In this document: positions 1 through 6,404 of the stretch, piece after piece | Layout of the letters: each line of letters opens with the position of its first letter | Position numbering within the stretch: position 1 is the first letter of the stretch | Origin: a virus | Strand: one strand, 5' to 3' | Length of the DNA: 42,052 bases | IMG/VR virus record: IMGVR_UViG_3300036835_000136 | Location: 1 to 42,052 of that record | Notes under the pieces: generated by a model | Database searches by the model: none | Seen by the model: only the letters and a program-made list of their open reading frames with translations | What the model was told of the DNA's origin: nothing | Program-made: the position numbers and the translations under genes

Positions 1-314
1 TGCGCGGCGATGGTTGGCTTACGCTGCGTGTGATCGATCTGGTAGCGGCTGTGCGAGTCTGGCAACACTGGCCAGTCTGAACGCAGTCCGTTGCGCACTT
101 CTTCGCGCAAGTGGTGAAGGTCAAGCGCGAGCTGCGTCGTCACACATGCCGGACACCAGCCAATGCGGCTCGTGACTTGGCCGCAGCGCGCGCAGGGGTG
201 GACGCGATAGGCGGCGCGTTCAGGCTCGCGTTTCGCGGGTGGCTGATCCTGCCACCGTGGATCACTGGCTTTCAGCGTGTCGCGTAGCCAGTCAGGCGGT
301 TGGATAGGTTCCAT
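1..314 (-). CDS. Zinc-ribbon early protein, cut by the window edge
   Basis: The frame opens with ATG at 312-314 behind a GAGGCA ribosome-binding site and runs off base 1 without a stop, giving 104 residues. A CARC...CPAC pair (two CxxC knuckles 10 residues apart) near residues 48-61 suggests a small zinc ribbon. It is the left half of a split gene: two bases remain at the edge, and joining them to base 42052 keeps the frame and yields a 140-residue protein ending at 41944. Role unknown; it sits in the early operon upstream of the Sak4-like ATPase gene, so a nucleic-acid-related role is possible but inferred only from context. Confidence 0.75.
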   Translation of the reverse strand, partial: MEPIQPPDWLRDTLKASDPRWQDQPPAKREPERAAYRVHPCARCGQVTSRIGWCPACVTTQLALDLHHLREEVRNGLRSDWPVLPDSHSRYQIDHTQRKPTIAA

Positions 315-457
315 CGGGTCTGCCTCGTTGTGTGGGTAGGCAGCCCTGGCGCACATATGGGATAATGCGCGGGAGGGCTGCGTTCGTAGCGGTTCGTGGT
401 TCTTTGGTTGCTGTCCTGAGCGCGTTTCGGTCTGGTACACCGGAATGCGCTCGTTCT

Positions 458-730
458 CTATGCGTGGTCTGAGAGACCTTCAAGCATCTTCACGGTTTGA
501 GATGCCTCCCACAGATTGAATGCTTCGCGCACCACACGCCGCAGGCGACCTTGATACACGAAGGGGATATCGCCTCTTGCCACCATTCTGTGTGCGGTTG
601 CGTAGCAGACGCCGAGCCTGGTAGCGATTTCAGCGATTGTGATCAGGTGAGTCTCGCTCTTCCACCCCACAAGCACAATTGCCTCGCGTTTGGCCCTTCT
701 GGCCTGATGTCGCGTCATGGCCTTCGTCAT
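458..730 (-). CDS. Excisionase-like helix-turn-helix DNA-binding protein
   Basis: A 90-residue basic protein. Residues about 30-75 match the short winged-helix pattern of MerR/excisionase-family proteins: TIAEIATRLGV, then a recognition helix YATAHRMVARGDIP, then a hairpin with a basic FVYQGRLRRV stretch. Proteins of this kind act as recombination directionality factors or small transcription regulators. The phage encodes a tyrosine integrase 4 kb away, so excisionase is the attractive reading, but a regulator of the early operon is equally possible. It lies among minus-strand early genes with only 14 bp to the next gene upstream. Confidence 0.7.
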   Translation of the reverse strand: MTKAMTRHQARRAKREAIVLVGWKSETHLITIAEIATRLGVCYATAHRMVARGDIPFVYQGRLRRVVREAFNLWEASQTVKMLEGLSDHA

Positions 731-744
731 GCTTCAACCTCACT

Positions 745-1002
745 CTATGCGGCGTCGTCCAAGGCGTCAGGTGTAAATGGCTCAGTCCGCACGTCTTCCT
801 GCGCGTCCGTGATCTCGCGTTGCGCGCGTGTCAGATTGCGCCAGATGTCTGCGATGAGTGGGTGAGCGCTGTCGGCCAGCCTGCTCATGTGTCGAATGGC
901 CTTCGCGAGACCATCTGCGCTGTTCGCCAATTCGTGTAGCGTCTCGTCTCGCTCATGAGCCGTACGCGCATGTACGCCTATCGTGTTCGCCTGCGTGGAC
1001 AT
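745..1002 (-). CDS. Small helical early protein of unknown function
   Basis: Starting at ATG 1002, after an AGAAAGAAG ribosome-binding site, this encodes 85 residues. It is rich in Ala, Arg, Asp and Glu and is probably helical throughout, with alternating charged and hydrophobic residues that could form a coiled coil. A longer frame reaches 1137 but its extra residues overlap the upstream gene and lack a good start. I do not recognise the family. It is the tenth gene after the early promoter. Confidence 0.6.
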   Translation of the reverse strand: MSTQANTIGVHARTAHERDETLHELANSADGLAKAIRHMSRLADSAHPLIADIWRNLTRAQREITDAQEDVRTEPFTPDALDDAA

Positions 1003-1015
1003 CGGAAGCTTCTTT

Positions 1016-1423
1016 CTACGCCACGAGGGCTGCAACAGCATGGATAGCCTGTGCGGCGTGGCGATCACAATAGCAGTGGGTCGCGTTGCGCGGGAAGCGC
1101 TCGCCAAACTCTGCGTAGCAGTCCGCACATGCCGCAACTGGCCGCGCGATCTGGCGAATGGACGTAGCGATCTGTTCTTCTGAGCGCTCGAATTGCCTCT
1201 CCCGCTGGCGCGTGTAGGCCAGCCGCCGCATGTAAGCCGTCATGGCGTAGTGCGCCCGCTCAGCGCGTTCACGTGGGTCCAGGATGCCTGCCGGATCGAC
1301 TTCGCGCTCAAACCTGCGCAGGAAGCCCGCACGTGCCCGCCCAGCAACCGCCGCGCCGCCGTACTTCGCCAGGTTGGCCGCCGCGCCCATACGGGCGATC
1401 TGGCGGCGTTGCTCTCGTTCCAT
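1016..1423 (-). CDS. Arg-rich early protein with Cys/His cluster
   Basis: A 135-residue, strongly basic protein starting at ATG 1423 after a GGCAGAAG ribosome-binding site. The first 90 residues are Arg/Glu-rich and helical. The C-terminal part holds CADCYAEFGERF followed by HCYCDRH, a Cys/His-rich segment that probably binds one zinc ion. Nothing identifies the function; the basic charge and finger suggest nucleic-acid binding. About 100 bp without a gene precede it. Confidence 0.6.
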   Translation of the reverse strand: MEREQRRQIARMGAAANLAKYGGAAVAGRARAGFLRRFEREVDPAGILDPRERAERAHYAMTAYMRRLAYTRQRERQFERSEEQIATSIRQIARPVAACADCYAEFGERFPRNATHCYCDRHAAQAIHAVAALVA

Positions 1424-1525
1424 CTTCTGCCTCTATCCTTTGCATTGCTTGCTGATTGTCGTAGATCAGCGGTTTGCCTGTCAAGTCATGCTTCTGATTC
1501 TTGGTTTGGTTTGTGGTACTTTTGG

Positions 1526-1756
1526 CTATTCTACGCGATTGCGCCTCCAATCCATCAGCCAGTGTCGCACTCTGGCGAACCACGCCGGACGCCGGTACAG
1601 TTCGGGATAGGCGAGCCGATGCCAGTAGTTGACCGTGCGGGTGATGTCGCGTTGCGCTTGCGTCTTCTCTTCCTCTGAGAGACCGTCTTTGACCTGTAGG
1701 CGGCGCATGCTGGCGAGCGTGGCGCGCGCGATCTCGCGTAGCTCTTGCTCGTTCAT
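1526..1756 (-). CDS. Small early protein of unknown function
   Basis: A 76-residue protein from ATG 1756, placed one base after the stop of the upstream membrane-protein gene. It is predicted helical, with a charged first half and a Trp/Arg-rich tail (WFARVRHWLMDWRRNR) that could sit at a membrane surface or bind nucleic acid. The longer frame to 1834 overlaps the upstream gene and is not needed. No family recognised. Confidence 0.55.
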   Translation of the reverse strand: MNEQELREIARATLASMRRLQVKDGLSEEEKTQAQRDITRTVNYWHRLAYPELYRRPAWFARVRHWLMDWRRNRVE

Positions 1757-1757
1757 G

Positions 1758-2210
1758 TCAGCGCCCCACGTCGATCCAGAAGCGGCGCCAGAGGAAGTCT
1801 TTGCGCCAGACGTTGATCCTGATGGCCAACGCAAACCACAGGACGACGAACACGATCACAAGCGCTATGGCAATCGTCGCGGCGTTGGCTACTACAGCAT
1901 CCAGCCACATCGCGCGCAGAGCCATCGCTGTGAGGTAGATCGCGATGAGCGCGCCAACGGATGCCAGGACGCACACGGCCAGGAACGTCACAACGCGCAG
2001 CGCGTAGTCGCGCACGGTGCGTAGTCGGCGTGCTCGCGTCTCGACTCTCGCGTCCTGCGCTGCGATCTCGGCATCCGCTTTCCGCATCACCGCCACGAGC
2101 TCATCCGCATCAGCCAAGCGGCGCACCTGCTCGGCTGCCTCTCGCGCCTGCTCTGCGGCGATCTGTTCAGCCACTGAGGGATAGGTCACGTTGATATCGT
2201 CGTCCGTCAC
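1758..2210 (-). CDS. Early membrane protein with coiled coil and two TM helices
   Basis: The GTG at 2208-2210 overlaps the stop of the preceding gene (GTGA), giving 150 residues. Residues about 10-65 form an Ala/Glu/Arg-rich coiled-coil candidate. Two hydrophobic segments of 20-25 residues follow (around VVTFLAVCVLASVGALIAIY and AATIAIALVIVFVVLWFALA), and then a basic C-terminus. The likely topology puts both termini in the cytoplasm. Early phage membrane proteins may act in superinfection exclusion or replication anchoring, but nothing here decides that. Confidence 0.6.
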   Translation of the reverse strand: MTDDDINVTYPSVAEQIAAEQAREAAEQVRRLADADELVAVMRKADAEIAAQDARVETRARRLRTVRDYALRVVTFLAVCVLASVGALIAIYLTAMALRAMWLDAVVANAATIAIALVIVFVVLWFALAIRINVWRKDFLWRRFWIDVGR

Positions 2211-2572
2211 TTGCTCGCCCTTTCTAGTGCCGCGCGTCCGGCGTCGGTCAGCGTGTATTCGGCGTATCCTTGGCCGCCGTATCCTTGGCCGCTTTCGTCG
2301 GCGTGATACCAACGGACGTGTTCCTCAATCCAGCCACGACGCATGATCGCCTGAAATGTGACAGACAGTACATCCTTGCGGCGGTACGGGGGAACCTCAC
2401 TATCGGAGTACACACATTCCAGATGTGGTCGCGTCGAATGCTCGGCCTGCGGGCCATAGAGCCAACCAACCAGACGCCAGCTTGTCGTTACGTCGCGGTA
2501 GGCGTGTTCCGGTGGCGCTGCCAGGAGCGCGAGTATGGTCCGTTGCGCCGGCGTGAGCTTCGTCGCGGTCAT
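2207..2572 (-). CDS. Winged-helix-like early protein
   Basis: A 121-residue protein with an AGAAAGG ribosome-binding site. It begins LTPAQRTILALLA, the start of a helix typical of winged-helix transcription factors, and ends YAEYTLTDAGRAALERA, the strand-turn-helix seen at the end of many PadR/MarR-like winged helices. The middle is Tyr/Trp-rich and unlike the standard families. A DNA-binding role is inferred from these two ends only. It overlaps both neighbours by four bases, so translation is probably coupled. Confidence 0.6.
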   Translation of the reverse strand: MTATKLTPAQRTILALLAAPPEHAYRDVTTSWRLVGWLYGPQAEHSTRPHLECVYSDSEVPPYRRKDVLSVTFQAIMRRGWIEEHVRWYHADESGQGYGGQGYAEYTLTDAGRAALERASK

Positions 2573-2718
2573 GCTCGTGTCACCTTTCTCTGACGCCGCT
2601 TCGCCCTCTTAAACTTGGGTGAACTCACGCGGAACCGCCGAATGACGCGCCGGGATTTGGTGACGCATCTCGCACAAATCGCGTCCTCTGCTTCCCTGTG
2701 GCAAAGACAACAGCGCAT
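2569..2718 (-). CDS. 49-residue zinc-knuckle basic protein
   Basis: A short gene with a strong AGGAGG site nine bases before ATG 2718. Its TGA overlaps the ATG of the next gene (ATGA). The first 18 residues contain CCLC and CARC, a minimal zinc knuckle pair. The remaining 31 residues are extremely basic, with runs such as KFKRAKRRQRK. This looks like a tiny nucleic-acid-binding protein. Support comes from the ribosome site, the stop-start overlap and the paired CxxC; no homologue is recalled. Confidence 0.6.
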   Translation of the reverse strand: MRCCLCHREAEDAICARCVTKSRRVIRRFRVSSPKFKRAKRRQRKVTRA

Positions 2719-2759
2719 CCCCTCATCCCTCCTGCGGCGTGGCCGCTGCTCGCGTCTGG

Positions 2760-3002
2760 CTATTCGCAGACATCCACGTCTTCGGGATAGTTCTCATCTA
2801 TCCGCCAGACAAACGCGCCGCCCCAATAGCCCGATTGCAACGGCACTTTCTTGCCGCCGAGCCACGCCCACGCCGTGAGGTCTTCGTAGCCTTCGTAGCC
2901 AGCCTGTTCATAGCGGTTTGGCTCGTGTTCTTTGACGCCGTGGACTACGCGTTCCACCGTTCCGCGCGTGCCGGGAAGCATGATGCACTCAGTGGTCGCC
3001 AT
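2760..3002 (-). CDS. Small early protein of unknown function
   Basis: An 80-residue acidic protein with a textbook AGGAGG site eight bases before ATG 3002. It is rich in Gly, Tyr and Trp in its second half (DLTAWAWLGGKKVPLQSGYW), suggesting a small beta-rich fold. No motif assigns a function. It lies 14 bp downstream of the next early gene and is clearly part of the same transcript. Confidence 0.6.
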   Translation of the reverse strand: MATTECIMLPGTRGTVERVVHGVKEHEPNRYEQAGYEGYEDLTAWAWLGGKKVPLQSGYWGGAFVWRIDENYPEDVDVCE

Positions 3003-3016
3003 AACTGCCTCCTGGC

Positions 3017-3355
3017 TCAGAACGGAATATCATCAGGCGTCTGCATCTCGCGGTTGCGCGCTTCGTATTCTTCCTGCCGCTGCATCATCTCGATCTCTTT
3101 TGCTTCCTCTCGCTCATCGGTGATGCGCTCTACGGCGGCCCAAGGAATGACACACGTGCCAATTGCGTTGCGGCGATGATCCCAGTCATAGCGACAGGCG
3201 TTCAGCAGAATGAGCACCGCGCCATTACTGGCCTTGCTGACCTCGCCATAGATTTGGGTAGCAGACCATTCGCTGTCATAGACCTGCACGTGAACGGTGA
3301 CACGATCACCGAACTGGTTGCGGATAATCTCGCCCGTCGTCATTGTCTCTGCCAT
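3017..3355 (-). CDS. Early protein of unknown function, possible beta-barrel
   Basis: A 112-residue protein preceded by GAGGAGA. The first 80 residues alternate hydrophobic and polar positions (VTVHVQVYDSEW, GAVLILLNACRYDWDHRR, GTCVIPWAAVERI), as in a small beta-barrel such as an Sm-like or OB domain. The C-terminal 30 residues are a charged helix ending in DDIPF. A C-terminal DDIPF tail resembles the acidic tip of single-stranded DNA-binding proteins. That resemblance is suggestive only, because the body does not match a known SSB closely. Confidence 0.55.
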   Translation of the reverse strand: MAETMTTGEIIRNQFGDRVTVHVQVYDSEWSATQIYGEVSKASNGAVLILLNACRYDWDHRRNAIGTCVIPWAAVERITDEREEAKEIEMMQRQEEYEARNREMQTPDDIPF

Positions 3356-3386
3356 CTCGTCGTCTCCTCGCCCGTGGGCTATACTG

Positions 3387-3608
3387 CTATTTGGCCTTCA
3401 ACATGTCGCGCAACTCAACCATGCGATTGAGACTGGCCAGCGCGTCCTGGTCAATCATGGCGTCGAGCCGCATCAGTGCTATCTCTCGGTTCAAACGCCG
3501 CAATTGCCGCTTCCGCAGGCAGTCGTTGCATGTCCCTGTCTCGCGTCCTGCGGCTTCCACTGCCGTAAGCCGCGTGCCGCACTTGTCACATGTCGGTTGA
3601 TTGCTCAT
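3387..3608 (-). CDS. Small zinc-ribbon protein
   Basis: Starts at ATG 3608 after GGAGGAGA and encodes 73 residues. CDKC and CNDC, spaced 19 residues apart, form a four-cysteine ribbon in the first 30 residues. A basic, leucine-patterned helix (LRKRQLRRLNREIALMRLD) and a second helix follow. The layout is like a DksA/TraR or small transcription-associated zinc-finger protein, though the diagnostic motifs of that family are not evident. A longer frame to 3734 is not needed. Confidence 0.65.
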   Translation of the reverse strand: MSNQPTCDKCGTRLTAVEAAGRETGTCNDCLRKRQLRRLNREIALMRLDAMIDQDALASLNRMVELRDMLKAK

Positions 3609-3652
3609 CGTCGTCTCTCCTCCCGCCTGTGGTGGCTCACTCGCTACGCCCC

Positions 3653-3967
3653 CTACGCCGCTGTTGGTGGCGTATCTGTCTGGCCGGTCTCTTCCCGGTG
3701 ATCTGCTTCCCACGCATTGCGCCGGGCAATCCATTTCAATGCTGCGCCCGCATGGATACAGGGCTTATGGTAGCTGCCTGCGATACAGGTGCATTCGGTC
3801 ACGTGGTCATGAACTAGCGTGACCTCGTATCGCTTTGTGCTGTCTGTCTTGCTCTGTACCTTGAGAATCACCAGCCCTTCATGGTTGCCCACGTAGAAGC
3901 GCGCGTGGGCGGCGCGCCAATTCGCCTTGTCAGCCAACTCCAGCGATTTACTCTCGTAACTGTTCAC
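3653..3967 (-). CDS. SWIM zinc-finger protein, first gene of early operon
   Basis: The chosen start is GTG 3967, eight bases after AAGGAG; frames reaching 3991 or 4012 would overlap the promoter or lack a ribosome site. The 104-residue product has C59-x-C61-x8-C70-x-H72, the SWIM finger signature, preceded by beta strands (FYVGNHEGLVILKVQSK, YEVTLVHDH). SWIM domains bind DNA or mediate protein contacts and occur in phage early proteins. Being first after the early promoter suggests an immediate-early role, such as redirecting host functions, but this is inference. Confidence 0.75.
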   Translation of the reverse strand: MNSYESKSLELADKANWRAAHARFYVGNHEGLVILKVQSKTDSTKRYEVTLVHDHVTECTCIAGSYHKPCIHAGAALKWIARRNAWEADHREETGQTDTPPTAA

Positions 3968-4010
3968 CGTTCCTGCTCCTTGCAACACCATGTCAACATC
4001 TCTACAAATC

Positions 4011-4040
4011 ATTATACGCGCAGATGCATATAAAAGTCAA
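4011..4040 (-). promoter_or_regulatory. Early leftward promoter
   Basis: On the minus strand TTGACT (4035-4040) and TATAAT (4011-4016) are separated by 18 bp, close to the sigma-70 consensus. It is positioned to transcribe the SWIM gene and the following early genes, and it lies back to back with the repressor promoter, the usual arrangement of a temperate-phage switch. Confidence 0.75.
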
Positions 4041-4058
4041 TAGTTTAGCAACGCAATC

Positions 4059-4087
4059 TTGCAAATTGGTCAAATTAGTGTTATATT
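4059..4087 (+). promoter_or_regulatory. Repressor promoter
   Basis: TTGCAA (4059-4064) and TATATT (4082-4087) with a 17-bp spacer read toward the XRE repressor gene. Only 18 bp separate its -35 from that of the divergent early promoter, so one operator could control both. Confidence 0.6.
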
Positions 4088-4119
4088 AGGGTCAGATAGT
4101 CGGCATGAAGGGGGAAACT

Positions 4120-4359
4120 ATGGGCCGAGCTGAGGGTTGGACCCTACACTACTTGCGGGCGTGGCGTCGCGCAAAGGCGCTGAGTCCGAAAGAGCTGGCG
4201 GAGAAGACGGGTATCTCGGCCAGTGCGTTGTCACGCCTAGAGCATGGGAAGACAAAAGCTGGTGTCAAAACGATTGACAGCATTTGCACAGTCCTTGGCC
4301 TCTCGCGAGAACAACTCCTCTTTGAAGACCCAAAATCGAAAGCTAGCGCCGCCGCGTAA
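4120..4359 (+). CDS. XRE-family repressor-like regulator
   Basis: A 79-residue single-domain helix-turn-helix protein. It reads like a lambda-Cro/XRE domain: LRAWRRAKALSPKELAEKTGISASALSRLEHGKTKAGVKTIDSI. The recognition helix is in ISASALSRLEHG. ATG 4120 is preferred over 4105 because AAGGGGG lies six bases before it. There is no dimerisation or protease domain, so it is not a full CI-type repressor. It faces away from the early operon across a shared promoter region and is the best candidate for the lysogeny regulator or a Cro-like switch protein. Confidence 0.85.
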   Translation: MGRAEGWTLHYLRAWRRAKALSPKELAEKTGISASALSRLEHGKTKAGVKTIDSICTVLGLSREQLLFEDPKSKASAAA

Positions 4360-4459
4360 TGACGACGCTAGCACCGCGCTTCCCGGATTGCCCCGGTGGC
4401 GCGGCCACGCCAGTTTATCAGAGTCTGTGCGTCACGCATACCACCTCCCCACTGCCCCA

Positions 4460-5434
4460 CTAGAACTTATCCCCCGGCGCGAACTGATCGTGATCCGCCA
4501 ACGCCCGTTGCTGCGCCGCCGATGCGCCATAGCGCGCCAGCATCGCGCTCGAATGCCAGCCGCCCAACTGTAACAGACTCCGCTCCTGCCCGCCGTCACG
4601 CAACCACAGATGCGCGAACTCATGCCGCATCAGATGCGGCCACGTATGCCCCAATCCCGCCTGTTCGCCACGGCCAGACACGATACGCCACAGCGACATG
4701 TAGCACATGTGGCCCCGTTGCGTGATCCACAGCCACGGCTCGTCTGCATGCTTCTGCTGAGCGCGCACACGCATGTACCGATCCAGCGCCCGCGACGTCT
4801 TCAGCCCGAACCGCACGACGCGCCGGTAGCCGCCCTTGCCGTCAGGGATTGCAACCGTGCGATGCTGCCAGTCCAGATGATCTAACTCGATTGCCAGCAG
4901 TTCCGACGCCCGCAAGCCTGTATCCAGCAGTGTGCGCAGGATCGCGTTATCGCGCCGGTCACGAAAGCTGTTGCCATCGCATGCCGCCAGCAGCGCCTTC
5001 ACTGCGTCATCTGGCAGCACCGGCGGTGGCGAGACAACGAGCTTGGGCGCCTTCAATGTCCGCATTGGCGATGCGGGAATATCGCCCTCGCGCTCAAGCC
5101 AGGTAAACCATGCATGCAGCACGAGGTAACAATGGTGAATGGTGGACGGCTTGAGTCCGCGCTCACGCTGATGCGCCAGATACGCGGCCACGTCCTGTGA
5201 GCCAATCGCGTCCAGTGTGGTCAATCTACCCTCCATCTCCAGCCACACGAAACAGGCGGCTATCATGCGGTGGCGTTTGCGCAGCGACGTGGCTTTGAGG
5301 TTCTGCATCATGCCGTCGCGTTGATAACTCAGAAGCAGTTGACGGATCGTGTTCACCGTCTGTGGAGAGAGGGACGCGGGCGATGTTTCAGAGGTCACGA
5401 TGTCAAGTGATGCTTTGCGAGCCAAGGCGAACAT
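4460..5434 (-). CDS. int: Tyrosine recombinase / integrase
   Basis: A 324-residue XerC/D-type integrase. Residues about 20-125 form the SAM-like core-binding domain and 135-310 the catalytic domain. Catalytic candidates are R175 (TGLRASEL), K200, H267-x-x-R270 (HLMRH), W293/H294 (LGGWHS) and the nucleophile Y302 (ARYGAS), so the set is complete. It would catalyse site-specific integration and excision of the phage. It is convergent with the repressor gene and followed upstream by 449 bp of non-coding DNA where attP is expected. A start at GTG 5395 is possible, since AAGGGGG lies very close to ATG 5434. Confidence 0.9.
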   Translation of the reverse strand: MFALARKASLDIVTSETSPASLSPQTVNTIRQLLLSYQRDGMMQNLKATSLRKRHRMIAACFVWLEMEGRLTTLDAIGSQDVAAYLAHQRERGLKPSTIHHCYLVLHAWFTWLEREGDIPASPMRTLKAPKLVVSPPPVLPDDAVKALLAACDGNSFRDRRDNAILRTLLDTGLRASELLAIELDHLDWQHRTVAIPDGKGGYRRVVRFGLKTSRALDRYMRVRAQQKHADEPWLWITQRGHMCYMSLWRIVSGRGEQAGLGHTWPHLMRHEFAHLWLRDGGQERSLLQLGGWHSSAMLARYGASAAQQRALADHDQFAPGDKF

Positions 5435-5554
5435 GCCCCCTTCACTATCCCAACAAATGTACAGTCAGCAAATGCATCCGGTATTGTGTAGCAACGATTC
5501 AGCGCAGAATTATTAACGGTTTGTGTAAGACTAAATGACCGCTTGCAGGGGCGA

Positions 5555-5569
5555 GATATGTATCATATC
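5555..5569. promoter_or_regulatory. Palindromic operator-like site
   Basis: GATATG-TAT-CATATC is a perfect 6-bp inverted repeat with a 3-bp centre. The half-site CATATCC recurs at 5643-5649 and ATGATATG at 5713-5720. Such a site upstream of the integrase could bind a repressor or integrase arm domains. Confidence 0.4.
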
Positions 5570-5850
5570 CTTTCCCAAAAACGGCCAGCAGACCGCTATT
5601 TTTCCGGCTTTGCGCGTTTCACTTTTTCACGGTCAGCGAGGGCATATCCTCACGAAAACCCACACACAAGAGTAACATCATCCGGTACCTTCTGGCTAGA
5701 CGGTCGCCCGGTATGATATGCTTGCCGTGTCCTGAGCGGACGAGCCGGTTGCGCAAACAACCGACCCGCCCTGACCGTAAAGCGCGCTGAGACACGCCCC
5801 ACGGCTTCCGCCAGTATACAAGATACTGGCAACCCCTAATGGACGTACCC

Positions 5851-5882
5851 AGCGCGCCTTATCCAAGAAAGGCGCGTTTTTT
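5851..5882 (+). terminator. Intrinsic terminator directly before a start codon
   Basis: CGCGCCTT and AAGGCGCG form an 8-bp stem with an 8-nt loop, followed by six T. The ATG of the next gene is at 5884. The A-rich second arm also holds its ribosome-binding site, so the hairpin could act as an attenuator. Confidence 0.65.
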
Positions 5883-5883
5883 C

Positions 5884-6162
5884 ATGTCTGACAGCATGAC
5901 ATCGGTTCCCAAGTCTGAGCTTCCCAAAGGCCCAGCGCGCGACGCCCTTGCCGCAGAAATAAAGGCCGGGCGCGCATCCGTCTACAAGCAACTCATCACT
6001 GGTCGCACGATCATCTGGCTCGATAGCGGCCCCTATGCCGAGCAGCGGCTAGAAGCCTGCCGCATGATGGGCGTCCAGCCAGAACAGCGCGTGTTCTGCG
6101 ACGAATGGCTGGCGCTGTGGCAGGCGCGGCGGAATGCTGAGCAGGAGGGAAGCGCTGCATGA
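5884..6162 (+). CDS. First gene of plus-strand island, unknown function
   Basis: A 92-residue protein from ATG 5884; an in-frame ATG at 5839 would add 15 residues translated through the terminator hairpin. The protein has a charged N-terminus, then EIKAGRASVYKQLITGRTIIWLDSGPYAEQRLEACRMMG and a Trp-rich helix. The KAGRASVYKQLITGR stretch resembles a short helix-turn element, but no family is recognised. Its stop overlaps the next start (ATGA), so the two genes are co-translated. Confidence 0.55.
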   Translation: MSDSMTSVPKSELPKGPARDALAAEIKAGRASVYKQLITGRTIIWLDSGPYAEQRLEACRMMGVQPEQRVFCDEWLALWQARRNAEQEGSAA

Positions 6163-6404
6163 GCGTCCAAGACACCCATCAGCGCTCATCGCTCGTCGCG
6201 CTGGCTGATCGCGTGCCGGAACTCTCGCCTGATGCCCGCTGCGCGCTCTTCTGCGCGGTGTGTCATGGCATCGTGAGCGACATTTTCCACACGCGCCAAG
6301 ATGACTGGTACATCAGCGGGCGCATCGCTGACCGCGACTTCTGGCTGACACCGGCGGAATGGCAACGCGACCATGCCCAATTGCTGAAAGGACAGGCCGC
6401 ATGA
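6159..6404 (+). CDS. Small protein of unknown function
   Basis: An 81-residue protein overlapping both neighbours by ATGA junctions. It contains CALFCAVCHG, a closely spaced Cys/His group, and an aromatic C-terminal half (DDWYISGRIADRDFWLTPAEW). The Cys/His group might bind metal or haem-like ligands, but a single CxxCH in a cytosolic-looking protein is not enough to call a cytochrome. The function is unknown. It is tightly coupled to the following membrane-protein gene. Confidence 0.55.
   Translation: MSVQDTHQRSSLVALADRVPELSPDARCALFCAVCHGIVSDIFHTRQDDWYISGRIADRDFWLTPAEWQRDHAQLLKGQAA

Larger units (their letters stand above)
5435..5883. other. Non-coding region between integrase and plus-strand island; probable attP/regulatory region
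   Basis: I see no gene in these 449 bp. It holds a perfect palindrome (5555-5569), one GAGCGGAC site (5734-5741), two short hairpins (CGGTTG/CAACCG near 5746-5763 and CCAGTAT/ATACTGG at 5812-5830) and an intrinsic terminator (5851-5882). A weak TTCTGG-16-TATGAT promoter candidate at 5690-5717 could serve the plus-strand genes. No tRNA 3' end was recognised, so the attP core cannot be fixed from this sequence alone. Confidence 0.5.

Noticed and set aside
292-483. 63-codon minus-strand frame between the HTH gene and the first edge gene
   Set aside because: It starts with TTG without a ribosome-binding site, overlaps genes at both ends and has a low-complexity composition. The 144-bp gap shows nothing else convincing.
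3017-3355. Single-stranded DNA-binding protein call based on the DDIPF C-terminus
   Set aside because: The acidic tip is similar to SSB tails, but the body is too short and lacks a recognisable OB-fold pattern, so the call was left as unknown.
5590-5635. Terminator in the integrase upstream gap
   Set aside because: T-runs are present (ATTTTTCC, ACTTTTTC), but the adjacent complementary arms are only three to four bases long.
5435-5838. tRNA gene fragment as attP core
   Set aside because: I looked for a T-arm and acceptor-like sequence and saw none. The attachment core cannot be named without the bacterial flanks.
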